In this document: piece by piece, positions 16,417-25,765 of the stretch
How positions within the stretch are numbered: position 1 is the first letter of the stretch
How the letters are laid out: every line of letters starts with the position of its first letter
Assembly (NCBI RefSeq): GCF_000720455.1
Contig: NZ_JOAK01000037.1
Location: forward strand, 1 to 52,551
Direction: 5' to 3'
From: Streptomyces virginiae
GTDB lineage: Bacteria; Actinomycetota; Actinomycetes; Streptomycetales; Streptomycetaceae
Length of the DNA: 52,551 bases
The notes under the pieces: generated by a model
The model's database searches: none
What the model saw: only the letters and a program-made list of their open reading frames with translations
What the model was told of the DNA's origin: nothing
Made by a program: the position numbers and the translations under genes

Positions 16417-19221
16417 GTGCTCCGCCGCCTCGCCCACCACCACGCGAGGACCGTCGCCCTCGCCGTGGCAGGCATGGTCCTCCTCCTCACCGCAGGCACG
16501 ACCGGCGCGGCCCCCGCCGCGCAGGGTGCGGCGGCGCCGCCATCCCGTTCGGTGACGACCGTCGTGCCCGCCGCGCCCGGCAGCGCGACCCCGCTCTCCG
16601 GTTACGCCGTCCAGTCCACCGCGAAGGTCGCCGACACGGCGGAAAGCGTCTCCAGCCCCGGCTACCCCGCCACCGGCTGGTATCCCGCAGGACCCCGTTC
16701 CACAGTCCTCGCCGCACTGCTCGCGGCCGGCGTCCACCCGGACCCCTTCCACTCCACCCAGCAGGAACTGATCCCCGCCGCGGACTTCTCCGTGCCCTGG
16801 TGGTACCGCTCCGACTTCACCGTCGCCGACACGACCGCCCGTACCCACCTGGACTTCAGCGGCGTGATCTCCGCCGCCGACGTCTTCGTCAACGGCCACC
16901 GGATCGCCACCGCGAGCTCCGTCGCCGGCGCGTACACCCGGCACGAGTTCGACGTCACGGCCCTCATCAGGCCCGGCACCAACACGGTCGCCTTCCGGAT
17001 CCAGCCCAACAACCCGCGCAAGCACCTCACGATGGGCTGGCTCGACTGGCTGCAACCGCCCCCGGACGAGAACATGGGCATCGTCCGCGACGTCACCGTC
17101 CGCCGTGCCGGTCCGATCGCCCTGCGCGACGCGCACGTCGTCTCCGCCCTGGCCATGCCGTCCATGGCGACGGCCGACCTGACCGTCAAGGCCCGGCTGC
17201 GCAACGACTCCGACGCCACCGTCACCACGACCCTGTCCGGCACGGTGGGCCAGGGCCGCGGCCAGGGCCGGGGCCGGGGCCGGGAAGCCGATGCCGCCTT
17301 CGCCCGCAGCGTCACGCTGGCTCCCCACGAGACCACAACGGTCGCCTTCTCACCCGCCGAACACCCCGCGCTGCGGCTGAAGTCCCCCCGCGTGTGGTGG
17401 CCGGCCCACATGGGCGCCCAGCCGGTGTACGAGCTCCACCTGACCGCCACCGTGCCCGGCACCGTCGCCAGCACAGGCACCCGCACCCGCACCCCCTCCG
17501 ACACGGCCCGCCAGACCTTCGGCATCCGCGACGTACGCGCACCCCTCAACGCGGACGGCGCCCGCCAGTACGAGATCAACGGCCGTCCGCTGCTCGTCAA
17601 GGGCGCCGGCTGGTCCCCCGACGAGTTCCTGCGCTGGGACCCGACCTACACCGAGGACCGCCTCAAGTACGCCCTCGACCTGGGCCTGAACACCCTGCGC
17701 CTGGAAGGGCACATCGAGCCCGACGAGTTCTTCGACCTCGCCGACCGGTACGGCATCCTCACCCTCCCCGGCTGGGAGTGCTGCACCAAGTGGGAGGGCG
17801 AGTTCAACCGCGACGGCGCCGGGGAGCGGTGGTCCGCCGCCGACCACGCGACCGCCCGCGCCTCCATGGCCGCCGAGGCCGCCCGCCTGCGCAACCACCC
17901 CGGCGTGATCTCCTTCCTGATCGGCAGTGACGCCGCCCCGACCGAGGAGATCGAGCGCGGCTACCTCGACGCGCTGGAGGCCGCCGACTGGAACGCCCCC
18001 GTGATCCCCGCGGCCGCCGACACCGCGTCCCCGATCACCGGCCGGTCCGGGATGAAGATGACCGGCCCGTACGACTGGGTCCCACCGGGCTACTGGTACG
18101 ACAAGCGCGAAGGCGGAGCGAGCGGCTTCAACTCCGAGACCAGCGCAGGCCCGGACATCCCCACCCTCGACACACTGCGCCGCATGATGACCCCGGCCGA
18201 ACTCGAAACCCTGTGGAAGGACCCGGGCGCCGTCCAGTACCACCGCTCCCCGTCCGCCACCTTCGACACCCTGGAGCTGTACGACGCCGCCCTCACCGCC
18301 CGCTACGGCGCCCCGGCGAGCCTCCAGGACTACGTACGCAAGGCGCAGCTCGCCCAGTACGAGAACGTGCGCGCGCAGTTCGAGGCGTACGCCCGCAACG
18401 CCAAGGACCCCTCGGACCCGTCGACCGGCGTCATCTACTGGATGTTCAACAGCGGCTGGACCTCGCTCCACTGGCAGCTCGTGGACCGCTTCCTCGACCA
18501 GGGCGGTGCCTACTTCGGCGCGAAGAAGGCGAACGAGCCCCTGCACGTGCAGTACGGCTACGACGACCACTCCGTGACGGTCGTCAACAACCGGCCCGCA
18601 CCGGCGTCCGGGCTGACGGCCCGGGTGACGCTCTTCGCCCCGGACGGCACGCAGAAGTACGACCGGACCGTGACCGGCCTGAGCGTCGCGGGCGGCGGCG
18701 CGAGCAGCACCGCGCTCACGCTCCCCGAGTCGGTACCCGGCCTGCCCACCACCTACCTGGCCAGGCTGCTGCTCACCGACGCCGCCGGACGGGAGGTGAG
18801 CCGCAACGTCTACTGGCTGTCCACCGAGGCGGACGTCCTCGACCACGAGCGCGGCGACTGGTTCCACACGCCCACCACCTCCTACGCCGACCTCCGCGGA
18901 CTGGACTCGATGGCGCGGACGGCGGTCACCGCGACGGCATCGACGACGGAGGATGCCGCGTCGGGGACGTCCACGACCACCGTGACCCTGCGCCGCGCGG
19001 GCACCGGCGGGACCCCGGCGCTGCTCACGGACGTCCACATGGTGCGGGCGTCGGGGGAACCGGTGCTGCCCGTGCGGTGGAACGACAACCAGGTCAGCCT
19101 GTGGCCGGGGGAGTCGGCCACGCTCACGGCGACGTACCGGACGGCGGACCTGCGCGGATCGGCCCCGCGGCTGAGGATCTCCGGCTGGAACACCCCCACG
19201 GTCACCGTGCCGGCGGCCTGA
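16417..19221 (+). CDS. csxA: GH2 exo-beta-D-glucosaminidase (chitosan degradation), secreted
   Basis: A 934-aa glycoside hydrolase resembling actinomycete CsxA, which removes glucosamine from chitosan chain ends. A signal peptide (RRLAHHHARTVALAVAGMVLLLTAGTTG, AxA site) is followed by a GH2 sugar-binding domain (PWWYRSDF, DVFVNGHRIA), Ig-like parts, and a barrel with INGRPLLVKGAGW. The acid/base aspartate sits in FLIGSDAAP (Asp505) and the nucleophile in FNSETSAGP (Glu574), the D/E pair I recall for this subfamily. I prefer the GTG at 16417, which follows GGGAGG and opens directly into the signal peptide; an ATG at 16342 would add 25 residues. A Gln/Gly/Arg hexamer repeat sits at 17250-17283. 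Confidence 0.9.
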   Translation: MLRRLAHHHARTVALAVAGMVLLLTAGTTGAAPAAQGAAAPPSRSVTTVVPAAPGSATPLSGYAVQSTAKVADTAESVSSPGYPATGWYPAGPRSTVLAALLAAGVHPDPFHSTQQELIPAADFSVPWWYRSDFTVADTTARTHLDFSGVISAADVFVNGHRIATASSVAGAYTRHEFDVTALIRPGTNTVAFRIQPNNPRKHLTMGWLDWLQPPPDENMGIVRDVTVRRAGPIALRDAHVVSALAMPSMATADLTVKARLRNDSDATVTTTLSGTVGQGRGQGRGRGREADAAFARSVTLAPHETTTVAFSPAEHPALRLKSPRVWWPAHMGAQPVYELHLTATVPGTVASTGTRTRTPSDTARQTFGIRDVRAPLNADGARQYEINGRPLLVKGAGWSPDEFLRWDPTYTEDRLKYALDLGLNTLRLEGHIEPDEFFDLADRYGILTLPGWECCTKWEGEFNRDGAGERWSAADHATARASMAAEAARLRNHPGVISFLIGSDAAPTEEIERGYLDALEAADWNAPVIPAAADTASPITGRSGMKMTGPYDWVPPGYWYDKREGGASGFNSETSAGPDIPTLDTLRRMMTPAELETLWKDPGAVQYHRSPSATFDTLELYDAALTARYGAPASLQDYVRKAQLAQYENVRAQFEAYARNAKDPSDPSTGVIYWMFNSGWTSLHWQLVDRFLDQGGAYFGAKKANEPLHVQYGYDDHSVTVVNNRPAPASGLTARVTLFAPDGTQKYDRTVTGLSVAGGGASSTALTLPESVPGLPTTYLARLLLTDAAGREVSRNVYWLSTEADVLDHERGDWFHTPTTSYADLRGLDSMARTAVTATASTTEDAASGTSTTTVTLRRAGTGGTPALLTDVHMVRASGEPVLPVRWNDNQVSLWPGESATLTATYRTADLRGSAPRLRISGWNTPTVTVPAA

Positions 19222-19227
19222 CGGCGG

Positions 19228-19821
19228 TCAGGTCGTCAGCGCGGCGGCCTCCCGACGGGCCTGCCGGAGCCAATCCGCGCGCGTTTCGTCGGTCGAGTCG
19301 GTGACGGTACGGAACACGACCCGCCGCACCTCGGCCACTCCCACGTACGGCAGGACGCACGCCGCCCAGATCCGCTGCAGCGGGTCACCGAACTCGCTCT
19401 CCTCACGCTCGCCCGGGGTGTCCGAGGTGTTCAGCACGAGGGCCCGGCCGGCCCTCAGCAGCCCTGCCGGCTCCCCGTCCGCGCTGCCCAGCTTGTAGGC
19501 GACGCCGGGCACCAGGACGCGCTGCACCCAGCCCGTCAGGACGGCCGGCGGCATGCCCCACCAGTTCGGGTGGACGAACACCATGGCGTCGAGGGTCGCC
19601 ACTTCCCTCCGGTGCGCGGCCACTTGAGGATCGTTGGCGTCCGGGGCGGAGGAGACGGTGCCCGTCTCGGCGGCGGACAGTGACGGCGGAAAGCCTTGGG
19701 CGCACAGATCGTGCGCGACCACCTGACACCCGAGCCCCCGCAACTCGTCCACGACGGCGTCGAACACCGCATGGTTGAAACTGCCCGCCCGCGGATGAGC
19801 GAGGTACACCCCGACACGCAT
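19228..19821 (-). CDS. Flavodoxin-fold NAD(P)H dehydrogenase (quinone)
   Basis: A 197-aa protein with the MdaB/NQO-type fold: MRVGVYLAHPRAGSFNHAV (phosphate loop for FMN/FAD), VHPNWWGMPPAVLTGWVQRVL (the conserved P-x-WW-GMPA-type loop) and a C-terminal helix. Such enzymes reduce quinones by two electrons using NAD(P)H. It converges on the GH2 gene with only six bases between the stops. Start ATG at 19821. Confidence 0.88.
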   Translation of the reverse strand: MRVGVYLAHPRAGSFNHAVFDAVVDELRGLGCQVVAHDLCAQGFPPSLSAAETGTVSSAPDANDPQVAAHRREVATLDAMVFVHPNWWGMPPAVLTGWVQRVLVPGVAYKLGSADGEPAGLLRAGRALVLNTSDTPGEREESEFGDPLQRIWAACVLPYVGVAEVRRVVFRTVTDSTDETRADWLRQARREAAALTT

Positions 19822-20068
19822 GATCCGTCCCCCTGTCGACTCAAGCCACCTGCCGCTGCCGCTGCCCGCGAGCGCCTGCGATCCTCCTCAGCACTCACCG
19901 GCCCGAAGGACCAGTGTGCTGCCATCGGAGGCGTGGCGGGCGGTGAGCGCGATGTCCAGGGCGCCCGTGGTCGTCCGGGCCACAGGATCCCGCATCACGC
20001 CGACGCAGAGATCGGCCACCTGACCCGTAGGACGACTCCGCCCAGCGGGACCCCTTACGGCGTGACCG

Positions 20069-20800
20069 ATGGCCCGTCACCATGGTGGCGTGGACGCCGC
20101 AGACACACACGAGACCGACGCCCCGCGTATGCCCGACGACCTGGGGGCGGCGGTGGACACGCTCGCGCGGTTCATCCACCGCGCTCCGCTCACCGAGGCC
20201 ATAGCGGCGATGGAACACGACCTCGACGGAGCCGACGCGGCGCACGCCGTCCGGGCCGCCGACACGGGCGGAGTCGACGCCGGACTCCTCGCCGCGGCGC
20301 TCACCATGCGCGAGAGCCTCGGCCGCATCAACGACCTCATCCACGCGTCGGGCATCCTGCTGGCGCTGCCGCACGTCCTGGAAGAGGGCGAGACGATCGC
20401 CCGGCGCCCCTCACTCGGGGCCGGCAACGATCCCGGTCGCCCGTACGACCTGGAAACGGACCGGCGCGTGGCCGAGTTCAAGCTCGCGCGGTGGCGCGGA
20501 GCCGACGCCATGCGCAAGCGGCAGGTCTTCAAGGACCTGGCCATGCTGGCCGTCGACCGTTCCGGCCGCCGCGCCGACCTCTTCGTCATCGGACCGGAGC
20601 CGGCCCGCTTCCTGCGGACCAGTGCCACCACCGCCGCCTGGGCCCTCGACCGTGCGCCCGGCGCGCTGCGCACCTTCGAATCCGTCTTCGGCTCGACTGC
20701 CCTGCAGGTGCGCGAATTCACCGCCACCCACGCCGCGCACGTCCGTATCGTCGACCTCTGCGACGTCCTGCCCGAGGCCGTCACCCGCCTGTTGCGCTGA
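20069..20800 (+). CDS. Conserved hypothetical with PD-(D/E)XK-like EFK motif
   Basis: A 243-aa protein I recognise only as a recurrent Streptomyces hypothetical. The stretch YDLETDRRVAEFKLARW (~127-143) puts an acidic residue ahead of E-F-K, followed by a helix rich in Arg/Lys, which looks like a PD-(D/E)XK nuclease core. The nuclease idea is an inference from one motif. No methyltransferase or partner is adjacent. Start ATG at 20069; GTG at 20090 or ATG at 20129 are alternatives. Confidence 0.7.
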   Translation: MARHHGGVDAADTHETDAPRMPDDLGAAVDTLARFIHRAPLTEAIAAMEHDLDGADAAHAVRAADTGGVDAGLLAAALTMRESLGRINDLIHASGILLALPHVLEEGETIARRPSLGAGNDPGRPYDLETDRRVAEFKLARWRGADAMRKRQVFKDLAMLAVDRSGRRADLFVIGPEPARFLRTSATTAAWALDRAPGALRTFESVFGSTALQVREFTATHAAHVRIVDLCDVLPEAVTRLLR

Positions 20801-20850
20801 CGGGCGTACGGGCCTACGGGCGGCGTGCGCGGCGCGGGTGCGGGCCTGGG

Positions 20851-21390
20851 TCAGCCGGCGGGCGGGGTCCAGTCGGCCGGCAGGCCGGACTGGCTGAGCA
20901 CGGTCGCCAGGCTGTAGTGGTCCTGGTCGGACTCGATCCGGCAGTGGTGCGCGTCGAGGTCGAGAACGGTGGTCATCGGCACGGCGAACGGCCGGGGCGC
21001 ACCCTTGAGATGGCCGGAGTAGACGGCCCGTACGGTGACCCGGTCCCCCTCGACGCGGGTGGCCCGGACGGTGACGTGGACGTCGGCTATGAGGGAGTCG
21101 GCGCGGGCCTTCCACCCGGAGATCTCCTTGCGGCCGCCGAAGGTGACGGCCAAGGCTTCGTCGGTGTAGGTGCCGTCGGCGGTGAACAGGGCGCCGAGGG
21201 CCCGGGGGTCGGTGCCGTTCCACGCGTCGGCCCAGGCGGAGACGATCCTCGGCGTACGCCGGTCGGTGCCCTGCGAGGCGTGGGTGGAGGCGGCGGAGGC
21301 GGCGTGGGCGGTCGAGACGGTGGAGGCGGTGACGGAAAGGGCCGCGGCGGCGGCCAGTACGGTCACGGCCCGGAGCGGACGGAATGTCAT
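20851..21390 (-). CDS. Secreted NTF2/SnoaL-like protein
   Basis: A 179-aa protein. The first ~32 residues form a signal peptide (RPLRAVTVLAAAAALSVTASTVSTAHA). The rest has the NTF2-like pattern VSAWADAWNGTDPRALGALFTADGTYTD and ISGWKARADSLIADVHVTV, a small cone fold used for ligand binding or isomerase chemistry. Exported NTF2-like proteins usually have no known substrate. The ATG at 21390 has GAGGAG upstream. Convergent with the EFK-motif gene. Confidence 0.85.
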   Translation of the reverse strand: MTFRPLRAVTVLAAAAALSVTASTVSTAHAASAASTHASQGTDRRTPRIVSAWADAWNGTDPRALGALFTADGTYTDEALAVTFGGRKEISGWKARADSLIADVHVTVRATRVEGDRVTVRAVYSGHLKGAPRPFAVPMTTVLDLDAHHCRIESDQDHYSLATVLSQSGLPADWTPPAG

Positions 21391-21614
21391 GTGGGACTCC
21401 TCAGGGGGCACGGGGCGGGCTCGCCCTCGTCGGCGGGGCGCTACCTCACCCGTCACACAGAGTCGCCTCGACCGCTGTCCACTCTCCAGCCCCCGCCACC
21501 CCGACGACTGCCCACCACTGTCCACGGATGTCCATGCCCTTTCTTAGACGCTCGCGTATGCGGATTAGCGTTTCGGCTATGTCGCGTCTCGGCCCGCTCG
21601 ACTTGACTGAGGTC

Positions 21615-22469
21615 ATGACGAAGACGACGAAGAACGAGACGCAGACCACCGAGCAGGCCATCACCCTCGTCATCGGGGGGAACGGCAAGACCGGCCGCAA
21701 GGTCGCCGAGAAGCTGACGGCCCAGGGCCGGCCCGTCCGGATCGGTTCCCGCAGCGGGGAGCCGGCCTTCGACTGGAACGAGCCCGGCACCTGGCTTCCG
21801 GCCCTCCAGGGCGTCGACCGGGTGTACGTGACCTACTACCCCGACCTCGCCTTCCCCGGCGCCACCGAGCAGGTGGGAGCCTTCGCCGAGACGGCGGTCG
21901 CCGCCGGCGCGCGCCGGCTCGTGCTGCTGTCCGGCCGGGGCGAGGAGGCCGCGCAGCGCAGCGAGGAGAAGCTGAAGTCCTCCGGGGCCGACTGGACCGT
22001 CGTACGGGCGAGTTGGTTCAACCAGAACTTCGACGAGAGCTTCTTCCTGGAGCCCGTGCTGGCCGGTGTGATCGCCCTGCCGACCGCGGACGCGGTCGAG
22101 GCGTTCGTCGACACCGAGGACATCGCCGACGTGGTGGTGGCCGCGCTGACCGACGACCGGCACATCGGCAGGACGTACGAGCTGTCCGGCCCGCGCCTCC
22201 TGAGCTTCGCCGACGTCGCGGCCGAGCTGTCGAAGGTCACCGGCCGGGAGATCGCCTACGTTCCGGTATCGGACGAGGCCTACCGTGCCGAGCTGCGGGA
22301 ACACGGCCTTCCGGAGGACTTCGCCGAGTTGTTCACCCTCATCCTGGACGGCCGCAACGCGCACCTGGTCCACGGGGTCGAGGAGGTCCTCGGCCGGGCG
22401 CCCAGGGACTTCGCGGACTTCGCACGGGAGGCCGCGGCCACCGGCGCGTGGGACGTCCCGTCCTCCTGA
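21615..22469 (+). CDS. NmrA/HSCARG-type NAD(P)-binding protein
   Basis: A 284-aa atypical short-chain dehydrogenase. It shows TLVIGGNGKTGRKVAEKL (dinucleotide loop), GVDRVYVTYYPDLA, VLLSGRGEEAAQRSEE, VVRASWFNQNF and VDTEDIADVVVAAL, typical of NAD(P)H-binding NmrA-like redox sensors or reductases. I chose ATG at 21615 because it begins close to the fold; the spacing to GAGG is tight (two bases), so a nearby upstream start is possible. An AraC gene starts 36 bases downstream in the same direction and probably shares the transcript. Confidence 0.87.
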   Translation: MTKTTKNETQTTEQAITLVIGGNGKTGRKVAEKLTAQGRPVRIGSRSGEPAFDWNEPGTWLPALQGVDRVYVTYYPDLAFPGATEQVGAFAETAVAAGARRLVLLSGRGEEAAQRSEEKLKSSGADWTVVRASWFNQNFDESFFLEPVLAGVIALPTADAVEAFVDTEDIADVVVAALTDDRHIGRTYELSGPRLLSFADVAAELSKVTGREIAYVPVSDEAYRAELREHGLPEDFAELFTLILDGRNAHLVHGVEEVLGRAPRDFADFAREAAATGAWDVPSS

Positions 22470-22505
22470 GCACACGTCACCCCAGCCCGCGGAGAAGATG
22501 TACCC

Positions 22506-23528
22506 ATGGACATGTTGACCGGTCTCCTCGAAGGCCCCCAGGCCCGCGGTGCCTTCCTCCTCAAGTCCGTCCTGAACCCGCCGTGGGCGATGCGGATCGA
22601 GGACCGTGCTCCGCTGTCGGTGGCGACGATGGTGCGCGGCTCGGCATGGCTGCTGCCCGACGGCGGGGGCGACCCGGTGTTCATCGCCCCGGGTGACGTC
22701 GCGGTGGTGCGCGGGCCCGACCCGTACACGGTGGCCGACGCCCCGGGCACGCCCGTACAGGTGACGGTGGGGCCGGACCAGCGGTGCAGCACGCCGGAGG
22801 GCGGGGACGTCACCGATTCCATGGCGCTCGGCGTGCGGACCTGGGGGGCAGCCCACCAGCACGCCGGTTCGGCGGTGATGCTCAGCGGCACCTACCAGGC
22901 GCAGAGCGAGATCGGCCGCCGGCTGCTGGGCGCACTGCCGAAGATCCTGGTCCGGCCGGCGAAGGCGGCGGACGCGACGCTGATCGACCTGCTCGCCTCC
23001 GAGATCTCCAGCGAGGAACCGGGCCAGGAGGTCGTGCTGGACCGGTTGTTGGACCTGCTGCTCATCGGGGTGTTGCGTGCGTGGCCCTCGGCGGCGGATT
23101 CGAGCGCGCCCGCGTGGTTCCGGGCCCAGAGCGATCCGGTGGTCGGCCCGGCGCTGCGGCTGCTGCACGAGAGCCCGGCGCACGCGTGGACCGTGGAGGA
23201 ACTGGCCGTACGGGTGGGGGTGTCACGGGCGTCGCTGGCACGCCGGTTCAGGGAGGTGATGGGGGAGCCGCCGGTCGGCTATCTGACGGGCTGGCGGCTC
23301 GCGTTGGCGGCGGACATGCTGCGCGAGCCCGACGCCACGGTCGAGCGGGTGGCCCGCCGGGTCGGGTACGGCAGTGCGTTCGCACTGTCCGCGGCGTTCA
23401 AACGGGTCCGTGGGATGAGCCCGCAGGCGTTCCGTGCGGGTGGATCCGGGCCCGACGCCGAACTGGCGCCGGGGCCCGGCGGCACGGTCGTCCTCAGCCC
23501 GCCCGAGGTGCGGTCGCGTCGAGGGTGA
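22506..23528 (+). CDS. AraC-family regulator with cupin sensor domain
   Basis: A 340-aa transcription factor. The N-terminal ~200 residues fit the AraC cupin_6 ligand domain (ARGAFLLKSVLNPPWAMRIEDRAPLSVATMVRG). The C-terminal ~100 hold two helix-turn-helix units (VEELAVRVGVSRASLARRF and VERVARRVGYGSAFALSAAFKR) ending in GMSPQAFR. AGAAGATG precedes the ATG. It probably regulates the adjacent NmrA-like gene and its own operon. Its 3' end overlaps the opposing GNAT gene by 35 bases. Confidence 0.92.
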   Translation: MDMLTGLLEGPQARGAFLLKSVLNPPWAMRIEDRAPLSVATMVRGSAWLLPDGGGDPVFIAPGDVAVVRGPDPYTVADAPGTPVQVTVGPDQRCSTPEGGDVTDSMALGVRTWGAAHQHAGSAVMLSGTYQAQSEIGRRLLGALPKILVRPAKAADATLIDLLASEISSEEPGQEVVLDRLLDLLLIGVLRAWPSAADSSAPAWFRAQSDPVVGPALRLLHESPAHAWTVEELAVRVGVSRASLARRFREVMGEPPVGYLTGWRLALAADMLREPDATVERVARRVGYGSAFALSAAFKRVRGMSPQAFRAGGSGPDAELAPGPGGTVVLSPPEVRSRRG

Positions 23529-24009
23529 GTACGCCGACGCGCTGGTCACCGCTGAGTTCGCCGGTGGGGGTGAACCCGAGTCCGAGGTAGAAGGGTTCGG
23601 GGCCGCCGGGGCCGATGTGCCAGCTGACGTACGCCCGCTGGTGGGTGCCGCGGCGCCGGATCTCCTCGACGACGGCGTTCACGGCGAAGCGGCCGTAACC
23701 CTTGCCCTGGCCGCCGGCGTCGATGTTCAGGCGCCAGATTCCGCTGCGCCGGTCGCCCGGGTCGGTCGCCGGGTCCCAGGCGATGTCGTGGAAGGCCATC
23801 ACGAAGCCGACGACGACGTCGCCGTCGACGATGGCCCGCGGCCAGGCGCTGGCGGGGTGAACATAGGCCTCGGCCAGGGACTTGACCACGGGGGACACCA
23901 GATGCCCCTGGTCGGGGCGTACTTGTACGGCGCACACCGCGTCGAAGTTGTCGGCGGTGACGGGCTCCAGTCGCAGGGTCCGCTGCGGCGGGACGATCAG
24001 GTCGGGCAT
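23494..24009 (-). CDS. GNAT N-acetyltransferase
   Basis: A 171-aa single-domain GNAT: LRLEPVTADNFDAVCAV at the start, DVVVGFVMAFHDI, then the acetyl-CoA loop IDAGGQGKGYGRFAV and FYLGLGFTPTGEL. It resembles SpeG/PaiA-like small-molecule acetyltransferases (spermidine and similar amines), but the substrate cannot be read. Start ATG at 24009 (MPDLIVPP). Confidence 0.88.
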   Translation of the reverse strand: MPDLIVPPQRTLRLEPVTADNFDAVCAVQVRPDQGHLVSPVVKSLAEAYVHPASAWPRAIVDGDVVVGFVMAFHDIAWDPATDPGDRRSGIWRLNIDAGGQGKGYGRFAVNAVVEEIRRRGTHQRAYVSWHIGPGGPEPFYLGLGFTPTGELSGDQRVGVLTLDATAPRAG

Positions 24010-24141
24010 GACTGCACCCTAGAGGATGCCGTGCGCTGTTCCCGCCGCTGTCAAGACACGAATTCCCGAGACATGACCTGCTGCCCCTCGGTGATGTCTG
24101 GTGGAAGTCGGTGCCACCGCCGCACAGACCGGGCACGGCAC

Positions 24142-24173
<32 letters not shown>

Positions 24174-24193
24174 CGTGGGAGAGGTGAGCGGCG

Positions 24194-25441
24194 ATGACTC
24201 CTCGGGACAAGCGGTGCGCGTCGACGCACCGGGCGGAACGACGCTGGGTGGCCGCCGACCAGGTGCCGGTGGAATCCGACGGTCTCGCCCTGGCCCGGTC
24301 GGTCAACGACCACGTGCGGCGGACGGGAAAGCATTTCCTGCCGAAACGCATGCTGCTGCGCCTGAGTGAGATACGCCACCGGAATGCCGCGAGCCTTCCA
24401 TTCCTCCATGCCTTTCTCGATTGCCTTCTGGACAGACACGAAGACCGTTTCTGGAATCGCACCTACCTTTCGCTGCCGGTTCTCGAGCTCCTCCTGGACG
24501 AACGGAATCCGGCGACGAGCGCGGACCGGATGTCCACTTTGCTCATGGCCGACGTGGTCCGCTTCGAGATCGGGGCGGCCGGGGGCTCGCGGGAGGGCCC
24601 CGGGCGGGGCCGGCCGGACGCGGAGACGGTGAGGACGCGGCTGCGGCACGCCGTGCGGTTCGTGGCCCAGGGCATCGGCGGGCCGGCGGCCGTGGAACTG
24701 CCGTCACGCCTGGACGGCGGTCCCCGGGCCCGGCTGGAGGACCTCTCCGAATGCATGCCCCGGCTGCCGGAGACGGGCGCCTGGTCGTGGTTCGACGTGA
24801 CCGTCCAACCGGTCTACGTACTGCATGACGAATACTTCTTCATTCGCGTCCTCCAGTGCCATGAAATGCTCTTCACCGCCATGGCCGAGCATGTGAAATC
24901 GGGCGTCTGGGCACTCCGGGAAGGGCGTCCGGAAGAATGCGCCGAGCGAATAGACGACGCGGTCGCGATGTTCGAGCGAGCCGCCGGACTGTTCCGTACC
25001 GTCGCCACGATGCGGGCGGAACATTTCTCCGTCTTCCGCCACTACACCCAGGGCGCCAGCGCGATCCAGTCCGAGCAGTACAAACGCTTCGAGAGCCTCT
25101 GCGGTGTGCCGCCCGCTGCGCGCCTGCACTCGACGGCCTTCACCAGCGTCCCCGCCGTCCGGGCCGAGACGCGCGACCCCGGGCACGACACCGTCACCCG
25201 CGCGTACCTCGACCTGCGCAGCCTCCGCCACGAGGGAGGATCCGGCGGGGCGGCCTGGAGCCGCCTCGACGCCGCCCTCGGCCGGCTGGAGAGCAGGCAC
25301 CAGCGGTGGAAGTCGGCCCATCGCGGCCTCGCCGCGCGCATGCTCGGCGACGCGCACGGTTCCGGGTACACCGACGGCGTTCCGTACCTGACCCAGGCCC
25401 TGGAGAACCGGCTGTTCTGGCAGCTGCCCCTGGCCGGCTGA
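24194..25441 (+). CDS. Divergent tryptophan 2,3-dioxygenase-superfamily protein
   Basis: A 415-aa protein whose C-terminal half follows the TDO heme fold: HDEYFFIRVLQCHEMLF (211-227), FRHYTQGASAIQSEQYKRFE and HRGLAARMLGDAHGSGYTDGVPYL with His376 as the likely heme ligand. TDO opens the indole ring of tryptophan; relatives in antibiotic pathways (PrnB, MarE) do other chemistry. Two oddities: the conserved active-site histidine in the HQxxEL motif is Leu220, and about 200 residues precede the motif where TDO has about 50-75. GAGGTGAGC lies before the ATG. The substrate is unknown, and no kynureninase or kynurenine formamidase is adjacent. Confidence 0.8.
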   Translation: MTPRDKRCASTHRAERRWVAADQVPVESDGLALARSVNDHVRRTGKHFLPKRMLLRLSEIRHRNAASLPFLHAFLDCLLDRHEDRFWNRTYLSLPVLELLLDERNPATSADRMSTLLMADVVRFEIGAAGGSREGPGRGRPDAETVRTRLRHAVRFVAQGIGGPAAVELPSRLDGGPRARLEDLSECMPRLPETGAWSWFDVTVQPVYVLHDEYFFIRVLQCHEMLFTAMAEHVKSGVWALREGRPEECAERIDDAVAMFERAAGLFRTVATMRAEHFSVFRHYTQGASAIQSEQYKRFESLCGVPPAARLHSTAFTSVPAVRAETRDPGHDTVTRAYLDLRSLRHEGGSGGAAWSRLDAALGRLESRHQRWKSAHRGLAARMLGDAHGSGYTDGVPYLTQALENRLFWQLPLAG

Positions 25442-25513
25442 GCGGCGTGGGCACAGGGCGTGCGCAGTGGACGCCAGGGTGACGTGGGCGGGGCGTCGGG
25501 CGTTGGTACGGGC

Positions 25514-25705
25514 ATGGACGACGTACTGGACCTGCTGGACGCACTGCTCGACGGCGTCACGGAGCCGCGCCTGAAGCTGATCAGCGCCGACGAGGCGCGG
25601 GCGCTGATGGTGCTCCTGGGAGTGCTCGAGGACGACGCGCAGCCCGAGGAGATCCGCCGGGCAGCCGGCGACATGCGCTACCGCATCAGCACCCGCCTGG
25701 CCTGA
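25514..25705 (+). CDS. Small acidic hypothetical protein
   Basis: A 63-aa helical, acidic protein (MDDVLDLLDALLDGV... EDDAQPEEIRRAAGDMRYRI). Codon bias (G/C third positions) and a coherent helix pattern support it. I do not recognise the family. The ATG at 25514 begins the ordered part; the in-frame extension to 25460 is glycine-rich and unlikely. Confidence 0.55.
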   Translation: MDDVLDLLDALLDGVTEPRLKLISADEARALMVLLGVLEDDAQPEEIRRAAGDMRYRISTRLA

Positions 25706-25765
25706 GGGCCGGCCCCGGCGAGGGACCTCCTCCGGCACCCGCCCCCGTGTCCACGTACCCATCTC

